From positions 1-8,256 of the forward strand of contig JAEZSM010000141.1 of the NCBI GenBank assembly GCA_023421875.1: a stretch of DNA of 8,256 nucleotides, read 5' to 3'. Source of the DNA: Spirochaetota bacterium. GTDB lineage: Bacteria; Spirochaetota; Spirochaetia; Treponematales; Rectinemataceae. Position 1 is the first letter of the stretch. Every line of letters begins with the position of its first letter. The notes under the pieces were generated by a model. That model worked only from the letters and a program-made list of their open reading frames with translations, was not told where the DNA came from and did not search any database. A program made the position numbers and the translations under genes. Shown here piece by piece: positions 1-6,721 of this stretch.

Positions 1-1174
1 GGATAAAAGCCTGGGGTACGTTGGAACCTGCGCCGACAATAAGCGCTTCAATATCCCGGTCGCTCACGGTCTTCTTTTTATCGGCTAAAGCCTTGAACTT
101 GGAGAAAAGCATATCCACATTCAGTTCCTGGATAGAGAAACCCATGGACTTGAGCCGCTCTTCAAAGGCATGCCTGCCCGAGTGCTTGCCCAGCACCATG
201 CGATTGCTCGGGAAACCTACTGATTCGGGAGTCATTATCTCGTAGGTAGCCCGGTTGGCAAGAACCCCATGCTGATGGATGCCCGCCTCGTGAGCGAAGG
301 CATTTTCTCCCACCACAGCCTTGTTGGGCTGGACCCTTACACCCGTTACTTTGGAAACTAGCCTGCTGGCAGCGTAGATCTGATTACTCTGAATGCCGCA
401 GTCCAAACCCAGGGCTTCGCCTCTGGTACGGATAGCCATGACGATTTCTTCCAATGAAGCGTTACCAGCCCGCTCGCCTATACCGTTGACCGTACATTCG
501 ATCTGGTCGGCGCCGGCCAGTGCGGCGGCCAGGCTGTTCGCGACCCCCAGACCGAGATCGTTATGGCAATGTACCGATAGAATCGCCGACTCGATGCCTG
601 GCGTATGAGCTTTTATATACGCGACGAGTTTCGCGAATTCCTCGGGGAGGGCGTACCCCACCGTATCGGGAATGTTGAGGATCCTGGCCCCCGCTTTTAT
701 CGCTTCGCCGAACACCTGGCAAAGGAAGTCTGGATCGCTCCGGGAAGCGTCCTCGGCGGAGAACTCTACCTCGTCGCAATAGCGTTTGGCCATCCGCACA
801 GCGGCGGCGGCGCGCTCGAGCACCTCCTGGGGGCTCATCTTTAGCTTGTATTCCATGTGCACCGGCGATGTAGCGATAAAGGTGTGGATGCGCGGGCGTG
901 CCGCCGCCTCCAGGGCCTGCCAGCCCGCCTCGATATCGCCCTTGGTCGCCCTGCAGAGCGCTGCTACGGTACTGTGCTTGATCACCTCCGCCACGGCTTT
1001 TACCGAGGCCAGGTCGCCGGGGCTTGCTGCGGGGAAGCCGGCTTCCATAACGTCCACACCCAAACGTTCAAGCTGCCGGGCTACCTCGACTTTTTCCCCA
1101 ATATTCATGCTGCAGCGGGGAGCCTGTTCCCCGTCCCGTAATGTCGTATCGAATATCTGTATCCTGCGGACCAT
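1..1174 (-). CDS. leuA: 2-isopropylmalate synthase, N-terminal 391 residues (3' end outside window)
   Basis: Condenses acetyl-CoA with 2-oxoisovalerate to give 2-isopropylmalate, the first committed step of leucine synthesis, in the cytoplasm. The frame opens at ATG 1174-1172 behind AAGGAG, six bases upstream. Visible motifs are TTLRDGEQ (residues 10-17, with the catalytic Arg/Asp), the metal-binding VHCHNDLG (His202, His204), and GIGERAGNASLEEIV from residue 231. Further on are NKAVVGENAFAHEAGIHQHG and VLGKHSGRHAF. Together these fit the HMGL-like TIM-barrel plus linker domain of LeuA. Family members are usually about 500 residues, so roughly the last 115, including most of the leucine-binding regulatory domain, lie beyond position 1. 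The motif usually read as HQDG is HQHG here. It follows leuD after 98 bases, the widest gap in the leu operon, and may be partly independently expressed. Homocitrate or citramalate synthase are close relatives, but the motifs and the leuCD neighbours favour LeuA. Confidence 0.93.
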   Translation of the reverse strand, partial: MVRRIQIFDTTLRDGEQAPRCSMNIGEKVEVARQLERLGVDVMEAGFPAASPGDLASVKAVAEVIKHSTVAALCRATKGDIEAGWQALEAAARPRIHTFIATSPVHMEYKLKMSPQEVLERAAAAVRMAKRYCDEVEFSAEDASRSDPDFLCQVFGEAIKAGARILNIPDTVGYALPEEFAKLVAYIKAHTPGIESAILSVHCHNDLGLGVANSLAAALAGADQIECTVNGIGERAGNASLEEIVMAIRTRGEALGLDCGIQSNQIYAASRLVSKVTGVRVQPNKAVVGENAFAHEAGIHQHGVLANRATYEIMTPESVGFPSNRMVLGKHSGRHAFEERLKSMGFSIQELNVDMLFSKFKALADKKKTVSDRDIEALIVGAGSNVPQAFI

Positions 1175-1201
1175 AAAAATCTCCTTGAAACTGAACAAAC
1201 C

Positions 1202-1224
1202 GGCGCATGGACTTCCCCTGCGCC
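1202..1224 (-). other. Hairpin in the leuD-leuA gap
   Basis: A perfect 6-bp inverted repeat (GGCGCA and TGCGCC) with an 11-base loop sits in the 98-base gap between leuD and leuA. On the minus strand it is followed by GGTTTGTT, which is only moderately T-rich, so it is at best a weak terminator or attenuator. It could also be an RNA stability or processing element. No leucine-rich leader peptide is visible in the gap. The rest of the gap holds only the leuA ribosome binding site. Confidence 0.35.
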
Positions 1225-1272
1225 CGGGCAAAATCGAGACTGGAACTGCCTATCTAGCTCGGTATCGCAGCT

Positions 1273-1800
1273 TCAATACCGGGCCGCGGCGAAATCCAGC
1301 CACCCTCCGGACCTCAGCATGGCTTTTTCGAACCCGCCCAGAGAGAGGGGCGCTTCGAGCGCCCCGGACTCCTTTGATTCGAATCTGAGAACCATCGAGT
1401 CCAGGTCCACCCTGAGCTCGGTTTCCTGACCGGAATAACGGTCGAAGAGTGTGGCGATAATGCTTTCGGGCAATTCAGCCGCCAGCATTCCGCAGTTATA
1501 CATATTGCGCCTGAAAATTCTGGCAAAGCTCTCGGCGACGACTACCTGGATCCCATTGGCTTCCAGCGCCCAGGGGGCATGCTCCCTGGAGCTCCCACAG
1601 CCAAAATTAGCCCTCGAGACTATAGCGCCTTTACCCGGCAGATCCCTGGCACGGTCAAAGCCCGGAGCGACAAGGTCTTCAAAGCAAAACGGTCCCAGCG
1701 CCTTTTTTGAGTCTTCATTGAGATACTTCGCGGGGATGATTTCGTCGGTATTGATGTCGTTCTTATCGAGAAACAGGAGCTTTCCGCCCAGTTGTTTCAT
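1273..1800 (-). CDS. leuD: 3-isopropylmalate dehydratase small subunit
   Basis: Small (swivelling-domain) subunit of isopropylmalate isomerase. With LeuC it converts 2-isopropylmalate to 3-isopropylmalate in leucine synthesis. The protein has 175 residues, matching the short type found in archaea and many anaerobic bacteria rather than the ~200-residue enterobacterial form. Visible motifs are NDINTDEIIPAKYL (14-27) and the family hallmark ANFGCGSSREHAPWAL (64-79), followed by a segment (about 88-105) that ends in the RRNMYNCG stretch. The chosen start, ATG 1800-1798, overlaps the leuC stop as ATGA and has GGGAGG a few bases upstream, so translation is probably coupled to leuC. The frame stays open further upstream to 2004, but that stretch lies within leuC in another frame and has no family similarity. 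The loop after the YL of AKYL reads Asn-Glu. Such loops influence substrate choice in this family, so a related substrate (for example dimethylmalate or homoaconitate) cannot be fully excluded, though leuA nearby argues for leucine. Confidence 0.93.
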   Translation of the reverse strand: MKQLGGKLLFLDKNDINTDEIIPAKYLNEDSKKALGPFCFEDLVAPGFDRARDLPGKGAIVSRANFGCGSSREHAPWALEANGIQVVVAESFARIFRRNMYNCGMLAAELPESIIATLFDRYSGQETELRVDLDSMVLRFESKESGALEAPLSLGGFEKAMLRSGGWLDFAAARY

Positions 1801-3113
1801 GCCTTTCCTCCCAGCTTGGCCGCGCAGATCTTTCCCTCCAGGGCAGTGGCGGCCGCCGTGGCGGGACTCATGAGATGGATCATTCCGCCCTTGCCCATAC
1901 GACCCGAAAAGTTCCTGTTCGTGGTTGCGGCGCAGATCTCGCCTGATGCCAATACCCCATTGGACATCCCGAGGCAGGCTCCGCAGGTCGGGTTGGATAC
2001 ACAAAAGCCGGCTTTGACAAAGATATCGATAATCCCTTCCTCCAAAGCCTTTGTATACACCTCTGTGGTGGCCGGAGCAAGTATAGCCCGCAGGTCGGAG
2101 TGAACCTTTCTTCCTTTACGGACTTCCGGTTCCAAGACCGCCGCGGCAGCCCTGAGGTCTTCTATGCGGCCGTTGGTACAGGATCCGATGTAAACCTGAT
2201 CCACCTTGACCTCTCCCAGTGTTCTGACAGGCTTTACCTTATCCGGAGAGTATCCATACGTAACCATAGGCTCGAGCCTGGAGCAGTCGATTGTGACAAT
2301 ACGGTCGTATTCCGCATCGTCGTCGCTGGCCCAAAGAGAGTATTCAGTCAAAGCTTCCTTTTTCGTCGAGAACAAACCCTCGCCCTCAGGCCCGATAAAA
2401 GGCCACAAATAATCCACGGTTGTGGCATCGGGCATGCAGACCCCGCTTGTGCCTCCGGCTTCTACAGCCATATTGCAAAGCGTCATCCTACCCTCCATGG
2501 ACATGGAATCCACCACCGGACCTGAGTATTCCAGAACATAGTCCGTGCCTCCACCCATGCCTAGGGCGGCAGTCACGGCGAGCGCCACATCCTTGGCGTA
2601 AACACCCACAGGCAAGGCACCATTCAACTCAATCTTCAAGGTCTTAGGTTTTTTAAAGGCGCAGACACCTTTGAGAATCGCAATTTCAAGATCGGTAGTT
2701 CCCACCCCAGCGGCAAAGGCGCCGAATGCCCCGTGCGTGCAGGTATGACTGTCGCCCATGACAAGGGCGTACCCTGGTCGGACAAAACCTTTTTCCGGGA
2801 ACAATGCGTGGCACACCCCGTTTCTGCCTACATCGAAAAAATCCGCTATGCCGTGGCGGCGAGCCCAGAGGCGCAAAGTCCTGCCCTGCTCGGCGGTTTT
2901 AGAATCCTTGGCCGGCGAAACATGATCTATGACCACCTTTATTTTCCCAGGATCGAAGACCGTATCCATACCCCGCTCCTGGAGATCGGAAATAGCAATG
3001 GGCGTGGTAATTTCATGGCAGAACACCCGATCCAGTTTTAGAACCCATGTATCTTCAAAAGGCATTTCCACTAAATGCGAAGCGAAGATTTTTTCCGCTA
3101 AGGTCTTACCCAT
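1797..3113 (-). CDS. leuC: 3-isopropylmalate dehydratase large subunit, [4Fe-4S]
   Basis: Large, iron-sulfur subunit of isopropylmalate isomerase, an aconitase-superfamily dehydratase that works with LeuD. The protein has 438 residues, between the archaeal/anaerobe type (~420) and the E. coli type (~466). Motifs include DHVSPAKDSKTAEQ (63-76), GDSHTCTHGAFGAFA (120-134), YIGSCTNGR (308-316), NPTCGACLG (374-382) and TTNRNFSGRMG (397-407). Cys312, Cys377 and Cys380 are the expected cluster ligands. The start is ATG 3113-3111, preceded by AAGGAG at about six bases. An in-frame extension to 3173 exists but overlaps the end of the regulator gene and adds nothing conserved. It lies 14 bases after the XRE-cupin gene and overlaps leuD by ATGA at 1797-1800, so the three are co-transcribed. 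Homoaconitase or dimethylmalate dehydratase large subunits look similar; operon context supports LeuC. Confidence 0.93.
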   Translation of the reverse strand: MGKTLAEKIFASHLVEMPFEDTWVLKLDRVFCHEITTPIAISDLQERGMDTVFDPGKIKVVIDHVSPAKDSKTAEQGRTLRLWARRHGIADFFDVGRNGVCHALFPEKGFVRPGYALVMGDSHTCTHGAFGAFAAGVGTTDLEIAILKGVCAFKKPKTLKIELNGALPVGVYAKDVALAVTAALGMGGGTDYVLEYSGPVVDSMSMEGRMTLCNMAVEAGGTSGVCMPDATTVDYLWPFIGPEGEGLFSTKKEALTEYSLWASDDDAEYDRIVTIDCSRLEPMVTYGYSPDKVKPVRTLGEVKVDQVYIGSCTNGRIEDLRAAAAVLEPEVRKGRKVHSDLRAILAPATTEVYTKALEEGIIDIFVKAGFCVSNPTCGACLGMSNGVLASGEICAATTNRNFSGRMGKGGMIHLMSPATAAATALEGKICAAKLGGKA

Positions 3114-3127
3114 TTCTTTCTCCTTGC

Positions 3128-3706
3128 TCACGGCTTTGCCTGAACATCCCGCTTTGGCGGAGTAATCACCCAAAATACCCGGAGGGTCTTTGCACCAACA
3201 TTGACAAGCCGGTGTGGAAAATCCGAAGAAAAACTCGCCGAATCCCCCTCTTCCAGGCTAAACCGCCGAGTTCCCACATGAAGCTCGGCCCTGCCGTTCA
3301 CCACCACACCCAGCTCCAAGCCTTCGTGCCCGTACTCGTCATTTCCCGTGGAAGCCCCCGGCTCGATATCGATTTGATACGCCTCGATCCCTTTTCGGGA
3401 CTCATGGTCCTGTTCGATCTGGGCAAAGCGTTCATACCGTACCCCAGGCTTTGTTAAAACCTGCCTGTCTTCAGCCTTCAGCACCCTGACCGTTCTCTCT
3501 CTCCGATAATCGGAAAAAAGATATTCAAGATCGATATCCAGGGCATCGGCAATGGACAAGAGCGTATCGATGGCAGGGGAAACCTTGTTGCGCTCGATCT
3601 GGGAAACCAAGCTTTCGCTAACCCCTGCCTCCTTGGCAACCTGCCGAAGGGTAAGCGCCTTGCGTTCCCGAACCAGGCGGATTTTCTCTCCTACCCTATA
3701 TTTCAT
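3128..3706 (-). CDS. XRE-family regulator with C-terminal cupin sensor domain
   Basis: A 192-residue DNA-binding regulator. Residues 6-62 form an XRE/Cro-type helix-turn-helix, with LRQVAKEAGVSESLVSQIER covering the core helices and NKVSPAIDTLLSIADALDI the C-terminal half. Residues about 108-182 form a cupin_2 barrel (EPGASTGNDEYGHEGLELG, then EEGDSASFSSDFPHRL), a fold that typically binds a small ligand or metal. His127, Glu131 and His165 are candidate ligand or metal residues. The chosen start is ATG 3706, with GGAGAG about seven bases upstream. A TTG at 3730 would add eight residues but has no ribosome binding site and lies very close to the predicted transcript start. As first gene of the leu operon, only 14 bases before leuC and just downstream of a promoter carrying an inverted repeat, it probably controls the operon and itself. 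Its ligand is unknown. Leucine or a pathway intermediate is plausible inference only. Confidence 0.85.
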   Translation of the reverse strand: MKYRVGEKIRLVRERKALTLRQVAKEAGVSESLVSQIERNKVSPAIDTLLSIADALDIDLEYLFSDYRRERTVRVLKAEDRQVLTKPGVRYERFAQIEQDHESRKGIEAYQIDIEPGASTGNDEYGHEGLELGVVVNGRAELHVGTRRFSLEEGDSASFSSDFPHRLVNVGAKTLRVFWVITPPKRDVQAKP

Positions 3707-3742
3707 CCCAATGCTCTCCAGGCTTAACAAATACTAAAGTTG

Positions 3743-3759
3743 CTGAAATATATATTCAG
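3743..3759. promoter_or_regulatory. Candidate operator for the XRE-cupin regulator
   Basis: The 17-base element CTGAAATATATATTCAG has 5-bp inverted arms (CTGAA/TTCAG) around an AT-rich centre. A perfect 10-bp palindrome, AATATATATT, lies within it. It covers the -10 box and part of the spacer of the leu promoter, where a bound repressor would block RNA polymerase. Position and symmetry suit an XRE dimer and point to autoregulation. The AT-rich core could also arise by chance, so the binding protein is inferred. Confidence 0.4.
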
Positions 3760-3775
3760 AACAGAGGGAAGTCAA
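3747..3775 (-). promoter_or_regulatory. Promoter of the XRE-leuCDA operon
   Basis: On the minus strand, TTGACT (3775-3770) and TATATT (3752-3747) are separated by exactly 17 bases, and each differs by one base from the sigma-70 consensus. Transcription would start near 3740, giving a leader of about 35 bases before the regulator gene. The promoter lies inside the residual reading frame of the truncated adenosyltransferase, with its -35 box only a few bases past the point where similarity to that enzyme ends. The short leader leaves no room for a T-box or a leader-peptide attenuator. Confidence 0.7.
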
Positions 3776-3834
3776 CCATGCTGCGGTGGCTTTGCCCTTG
3801 CCGTTTCCTGTGTATACCTGGACGTAGCCCTGTT

Positions 3835-4779
3835 TCATGTCCCCTCTCCTTGGGTATGGAGCCATTCAGGGTCAAGGATGACGTGGGGTGCTGCACCTGT
3901 CGGATGGCTGCCTACAATGACCCGGGCGCCATAGACATTTTTTATAATGTCAGGTGTCAAGACTGTCTTGGGACTCCCTTTGGCAGCCATTCTTCCTTTT
4001 TTAAGCAGCAGCACTTCATCCGCAGCCATGGAGGCGAGATTGAGGTCGTGCACCGAAAATGCCACAGCCTTGCCCGCCTTGGCCAGATCCAGAAGAAGCT
4101 TTAGGGTTTCCATCTGGTGCTCCAGGTCCAGGTCGGCGGTGGGCTCGTCCAGCAAAAGGATATCCGTATCCTGGATCAAGGCCCTGGCTATGACAACCCG
4201 GCGGAACTCGCCGCCCGAGAGTTCGGTCACCGGTCGTTCGGCGAGAAAGGATATCCCCATGGCGTCCAGGGCCCAGGCAGTTTTTTTAGCCGCCCTGGCA
4301 GGATTGTGGGAAAACCAGCCTTCGGCGGCAAAGAGTCCGGCCTGGACATAGTCGGCGACCGGCACAGCCCAGGCGGATTGCTCGTTCTGCAATACCCTAG
4401 TCACGAGCCTTGCCTTGGTCCGTGCAGGCAGCTTGTGTATGTCGAGGCAGTCGCGCCGGGTGCGCGCAAGAACCCTTCCCGCGGCAAGGGTCAATTCTCC
4501 CGCCAAGGCTCGGAACAATGTCGTCTTGCCGGAGCCGTTGGGACCTATCACCGCCAGTACTTTCCCCCGCTCAAGACCGAAACTAAGGTCCGAAATGACC
4601 GGAGCGAGTCCCGGATACCCCACGGAGATGGCTTCGGCTTCCAAGGTATAAGGAGTGCTCCCAGGTTTATAAATCTGATCCTGTGAAGCAATGACTGGGG
4701 ATTTTTCTGTGCCAGCCGCTGATCCTGAAGCTTCGTTTTTAGCTCGACCTGTTTCGATAAAGGGCTTGTATGGGCTCAT
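3835..4779 (-). CDS. btuD: Corrinoid ABC transporter, ATP-binding protein
   Basis: Cytoplasmic ATPase that powers corrinoid import with the BtuC-like permease. All ABC motifs are present in 314 residues: Walker A GPNGSGKTT (79-87), Q-loop Gln131, signature LSGGE (187-191), Walker B ILLLDEP (207-213) and H-loop His244. The FecE/BtuD-type family is usually about 250-270 residues. The excess is a ~45-residue polar N-terminal extension before the ABC domain begins near residue 46, without recognisable domain. ATG 4779-4777 was chosen because it overlaps the btuC stop as ATGA, with AGAGGACG just upstream. The frame stays open to 5241, but that part is out-of-frame btuC. The stop overlaps the start of the truncated cobO. 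Iron-siderophore and haem ATPases are very similar; corrinoid specificity is inferred from the riboswitch, cobT and the cobO remnant. Confidence 0.85.
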   Translation of the reverse strand: MSPYKPFIETGRAKNEASGSAAGTEKSPVIASQDQIYKPGSTPYTLEAEAISVGYPGLAPVISDLSFGLERGKVLAVIGPNGSGKTTLFRALAGELTLAAGRVLARTRRDCLDIHKLPARTKARLVTRVLQNEQSAWAVPVADYVQAGLFAAEGWFSHNPARAAKKTAWALDAMGISFLAERPVTELSGGEFRRVVIARALIQDTDILLLDEPTADLDLEHQMETLKLLLDLAKAGKAVAFSVHDLNLASMAADEVLLLKKGRMAAKGSPKTVLTPDIIKNVYGARVIVGSHPTGAAPHVILDPEWLHTQGEGT

Positions 4780-5831
4780 ATACTCGTCCTCTGACCGGTT
4801 CTGCTCAAGAGGTGCAAAAATACCGGCGCCCCGATAAAGGCGGTGACAATTCCAACCGGCAATTCCAGGGGTGCGGCGACGGACCTGGCCAGCGCGTCGG
4901 CAGTCATGAGAAGCACAGCACCGACGGCCGCCGCAAGCGGAATGAGGCGCCGATGCAGGGGACCGACGATCAGCCTGGCAAAATGAGGTCCCAGAAGCCC
5001 GACAAACCCCACAACTCCGCCGGCGGCGACGGCTGCTGCGGCTCCAAGGCTCGCGGTTATTACCGCCAAGCGCCGCAATAGGGCCACATCCAATCCCAGG
5101 GTACCAGCAGTCTCCTCCCCGGCGGCGAGTACGTCCAAGGGTCGTGCGAGAAAAAGCGCCCCTGCCAGCGAGAGTGCGGCGGCCGGCGCGGCGGTGGCTA
5201 CGTCGTTCCAGCTTTTGCCCCCGAAGCCTCCCAGCATCCAATAGAACACCGAATGCAGGTCTTTGTCGTTAAAGGTCACTATGAGGGCCACCACGGCCGA
5301 TACAAAGGAACCCACCGCCGCGCCGGCCAGCAACAAGGCTGCCGTGGGCGAAATTCTCCGGGAAACCCTGGCGGCCATGTACACTAAAAACGAAGCGCCC
5401 AAGGCTCCGATAAAGGAGCTAATCTCCACCGCCCCGATAAAGCTCGCCCCCGTCGAGATCCCCGCTACAATGGCGATAACAGCGCCTAGCGACGCTCCCG
5501 CGGATACACCCATTGAATAGGGATCGGCCAAGGGATTCCGGAACAGCCCCTGCAAAACCGCTCCCGAAGCTCCGAGGGCAGCGCCCGCCACAGCCGCCAG
5601 AAGGCTGCGGGCCAGCCGCAGCTGCCAGACTATCGCCACGCTTATAGGATCAACGTTAGCCAGGCCGAAGAGTTTCGCCCCCAGCGCCTTTAGCACTTCC
5701 AAAGGAGACAGGGGGACCGAGCCCAAGCAAAGGCTTCCTAAAAATGCTAATCCCGCGGTTAAAACTAACACTGAGTAGCCCAACGCTCCCAGCCGCGGTC
5801 TTCGACGCCCTGCCCGGGCTGGTAGTTTCAT
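4776..5831 (-). CDS. btuC: Corrinoid ABC transporter, permease (FecCD/BtuC family)
   Basis: Inner-membrane permease of 351 residues, of normal family length and very hydrophobic, with about ten expected membrane helices (the first near residues 17-38). Family motifs are RLARSLLAAVAGAALGASG (72-90), LQGLFRNPLADPYSMGVSAG (93-112), GGVVGFVGLLGPHFAR (271-286), which includes the loop contacting the ATPase, and ELPVGIVTAFIGAPVFLHLL near the end. It would transport corrinoid handed over by BtuF, driven by BtuD. The start, ATG 5831-5829, overlaps the btuF stop as ATGA and has GGAG upstream. The stop overlaps btuD in the same manner. Sequence alone cannot separate B12 from siderophore permeases, so the substrate is assigned from the operon. 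Confidence 0.87.
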   Translation of the reverse strand: MKLPARAGRRRPRLGALGYSVLVLTAGLAFLGSLCLGSVPLSPLEVLKALGAKLFGLANVDPISVAIVWQLRLARSLLAAVAGAALGASGAVLQGLFRNPLADPYSMGVSAGASLGAVIAIVAGISTGASFIGAVEISSFIGALGASFLVYMAARVSRRISPTAALLLAGAAVGSFVSAVVALIVTFNDKDLHSVFYWMLGGFGGKSWNDVATAAPAAALSLAGALFLARPLDVLAAGEETAGTLGLDVALLRRLAVITASLGAAAAVAAGGVVGFVGLLGPHFARLIVGPLHRRLIPLAAAVGAVLLMTADALARSVAAPLELPVGIVTAFIGAPVFLHLLSRTGQRTSI

Positions 5832-6721
5832 TTAAAAAGCTCCGGATACAAGGCTTCGGCAACAGCCTGAACCCCTTCGGCCACCCTCGGGCCGGGGTTC
5901 GAAACGATTCCTGTCGGAACAAGAATCACCCTGCCGTTTTTCACCGCCGGCACGAGCTCCCAGCCTGGTCTCGCCTTCAGCGCCTTGAGACTGAGGCCCT
6001 CGCCATGATCGTCGGCGCCCATGATGACCTCGGGAGCGCGCTTGATAACTTCCTCGTTGCTCACCATGGGCCAGGAACCCGGAAGGTCGGAAAAAATATC
6101 CCTACCGCCGCCGGCTTCAACGATCGCATGCTGGAATGTGGCCGAGCCGCAGGTCATGAGCGGTTCATTGTAGACTTCCCAGAACACACTTGTTCTTTTA
6201 TCGTTGGCTATGGCTTCCAAGCGCCGTTTAACCTCGTCGATCCGCCGGAGCATGGTTGCCGCCACATCCTCCGCTTCCTTTTTCCTGCCTGTCAGCGCGC
6301 CCAGATTGCGTATTCCCTGGGCTATATCATCGAAGGAAGCAGGATCGTAGGAATAATGCGGTATTCCATAGTCGGCCAGATTCTTTGTGAGCGCCGTATG
6401 AATAGCTCCGGAATCCACCACAAGATCCGGCCTCAGCGACAGAATCTTCTCCAGCGACATGGAGTCTGCTGAGAATCCGCCGATTTTTTCCACCTTCAAT
6501 GCCTCGGGAGGATATAGGCAGTACGTAGTCACTCCCACAACCTTAGCCCCAATGGCGAAGAGCACTTCCGTCGGTCCCGGAGCCAGGGAGATAACCCTCG
6601 TGGCAGGCTTAGAAAGCCGCACAGCCCTTTCCAGGGAATCCACAGCCGACACCGGGCCCTGGGCAAAAGCAGTAGCAAGCAAGCACACAAACACAAACAC
6701 TATTGAAAGCGTCTTTCTCAT
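5828..6721 (-). CDS. btuF: Corrinoid-binding periplasmic protein of the ABC transporter
   Basis: Extracytoplasmic solute-binding protein of 297 residues in the class III (Peripla_BP_2, BtuF/FhuD) family. An N-terminal signal peptide (MRKT, then a hydrophobic core to about residue 20, with likely cleavage after AFA) directs export. The only Cys nearby lies inside the hydrophobic core, and no lipobox follows, so it looks soluble and periplasmic, not a lipoprotein. Family features include RVISLAPGPTEVLFAIGA (42-59), the VVGVTTYCLYPPEA segment, SLEKILSLRPDLVV, and the conserved ending around NGRVILVPTGIVSNPGPR. The start, ATG 6721-6719, overlaps the cobT stop as ATGA and has GGAGAA seven to eight bases upstream. 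It is followed by the permease with another ATGA. A haem or siderophore ligand cannot be excluded from sequence, but the cobalamin riboswitch and cobT make a corrinoid most likely. Confidence 0.85.
   Translation of the reverse strand: MRKTLSIVFVFVCLLATAFAQGPVSAVDSLERAVRLSKPATRVISLAPGPTEVLFAIGAKVVGVTTYCLYPPEALKVEKIGGFSADSMSLEKILSLRPDLVVDSGAIHTALTKNLADYGIPHYSYDPASFDDIAQGIRNLGALTGRKKEAEDVAATMLRRIDEVKRRLEAIANDKRTSVFWEVYNEPLMTCGSATFQHAIVEAGGGRDIFSDLPGSWPMVSNEEVIKRAPEVIMGADDHGEGLSLKALKARPGWELVPAVKNGRVILVPTGIVSNPGPRVAEGVQAVAEALYPELFK

Larger units (their letters stand above)
3734..3838 (-). pseudogene. cobO: Truncated corrinoid adenosyltransferase (CobO/BtuR type), N-terminal fragment
   Basis: A 34-codon frame begins with ATG 3838-3836, which overlaps the btuD stop as ATGA, and has a strong AAGGAGAGGGG ribosome binding site. 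Its first 20 residues, MKQGYVQVYTGNGKGKATAA, match the start of ATP:corrinoid adenosyltransferases, including the P-loop (family form GNGKGKTT). The family is usually 170-200 residues long. Similarity stops near position 3779, and the frame then reads unrelated residues (WLTSLCSEYIFQQL) to a TAG at 3736-3734. None of the later adenosyltransferase sequence appears downstream in any frame; what follows is the leu promoter and the XRE gene. In addition, the conserved P-loop Thr after Lys is Ala, a one-base change from ACC to GCC. The gene was evidently the last member of the B12 operon and was cut by a deletion, or by arrival of the leu operon. The fragment cannot be an active enzyme. Confidence 0.8.

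Noticed and set aside
786..1388. Plus-strand frame of 200 codons
   Set aside because: Antisense shadow of leuA and leuD, whose minus-strand proteins have clear motifs; no recognisable product.
1801..2004. In-frame upstream extension of leuD by 68 residues
   Set aside because: It overlaps leuC in another frame and has no LeuD similarity; the ATG at 1800 has the ATGA overlap, a ribosome site and the family N-terminus.
3707..3730. TTG start adding eight residues to the XRE regulator
   Set aside because: No ribosome site and only about ten bases from the predicted transcript start; ATG 3706 has GGAGAG.
4780..5241. In-frame upstream extension of btuD by 154 residues
   Set aside because: It is an out-of-frame reading of btuC, rich in Arg, Gly and Ser, with no ABC-domain features.
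5744..6472. Plus-strand frame of 242 codons
   Set aside because: Antisense to btuC and btuF; no family features or ribosome site support it.
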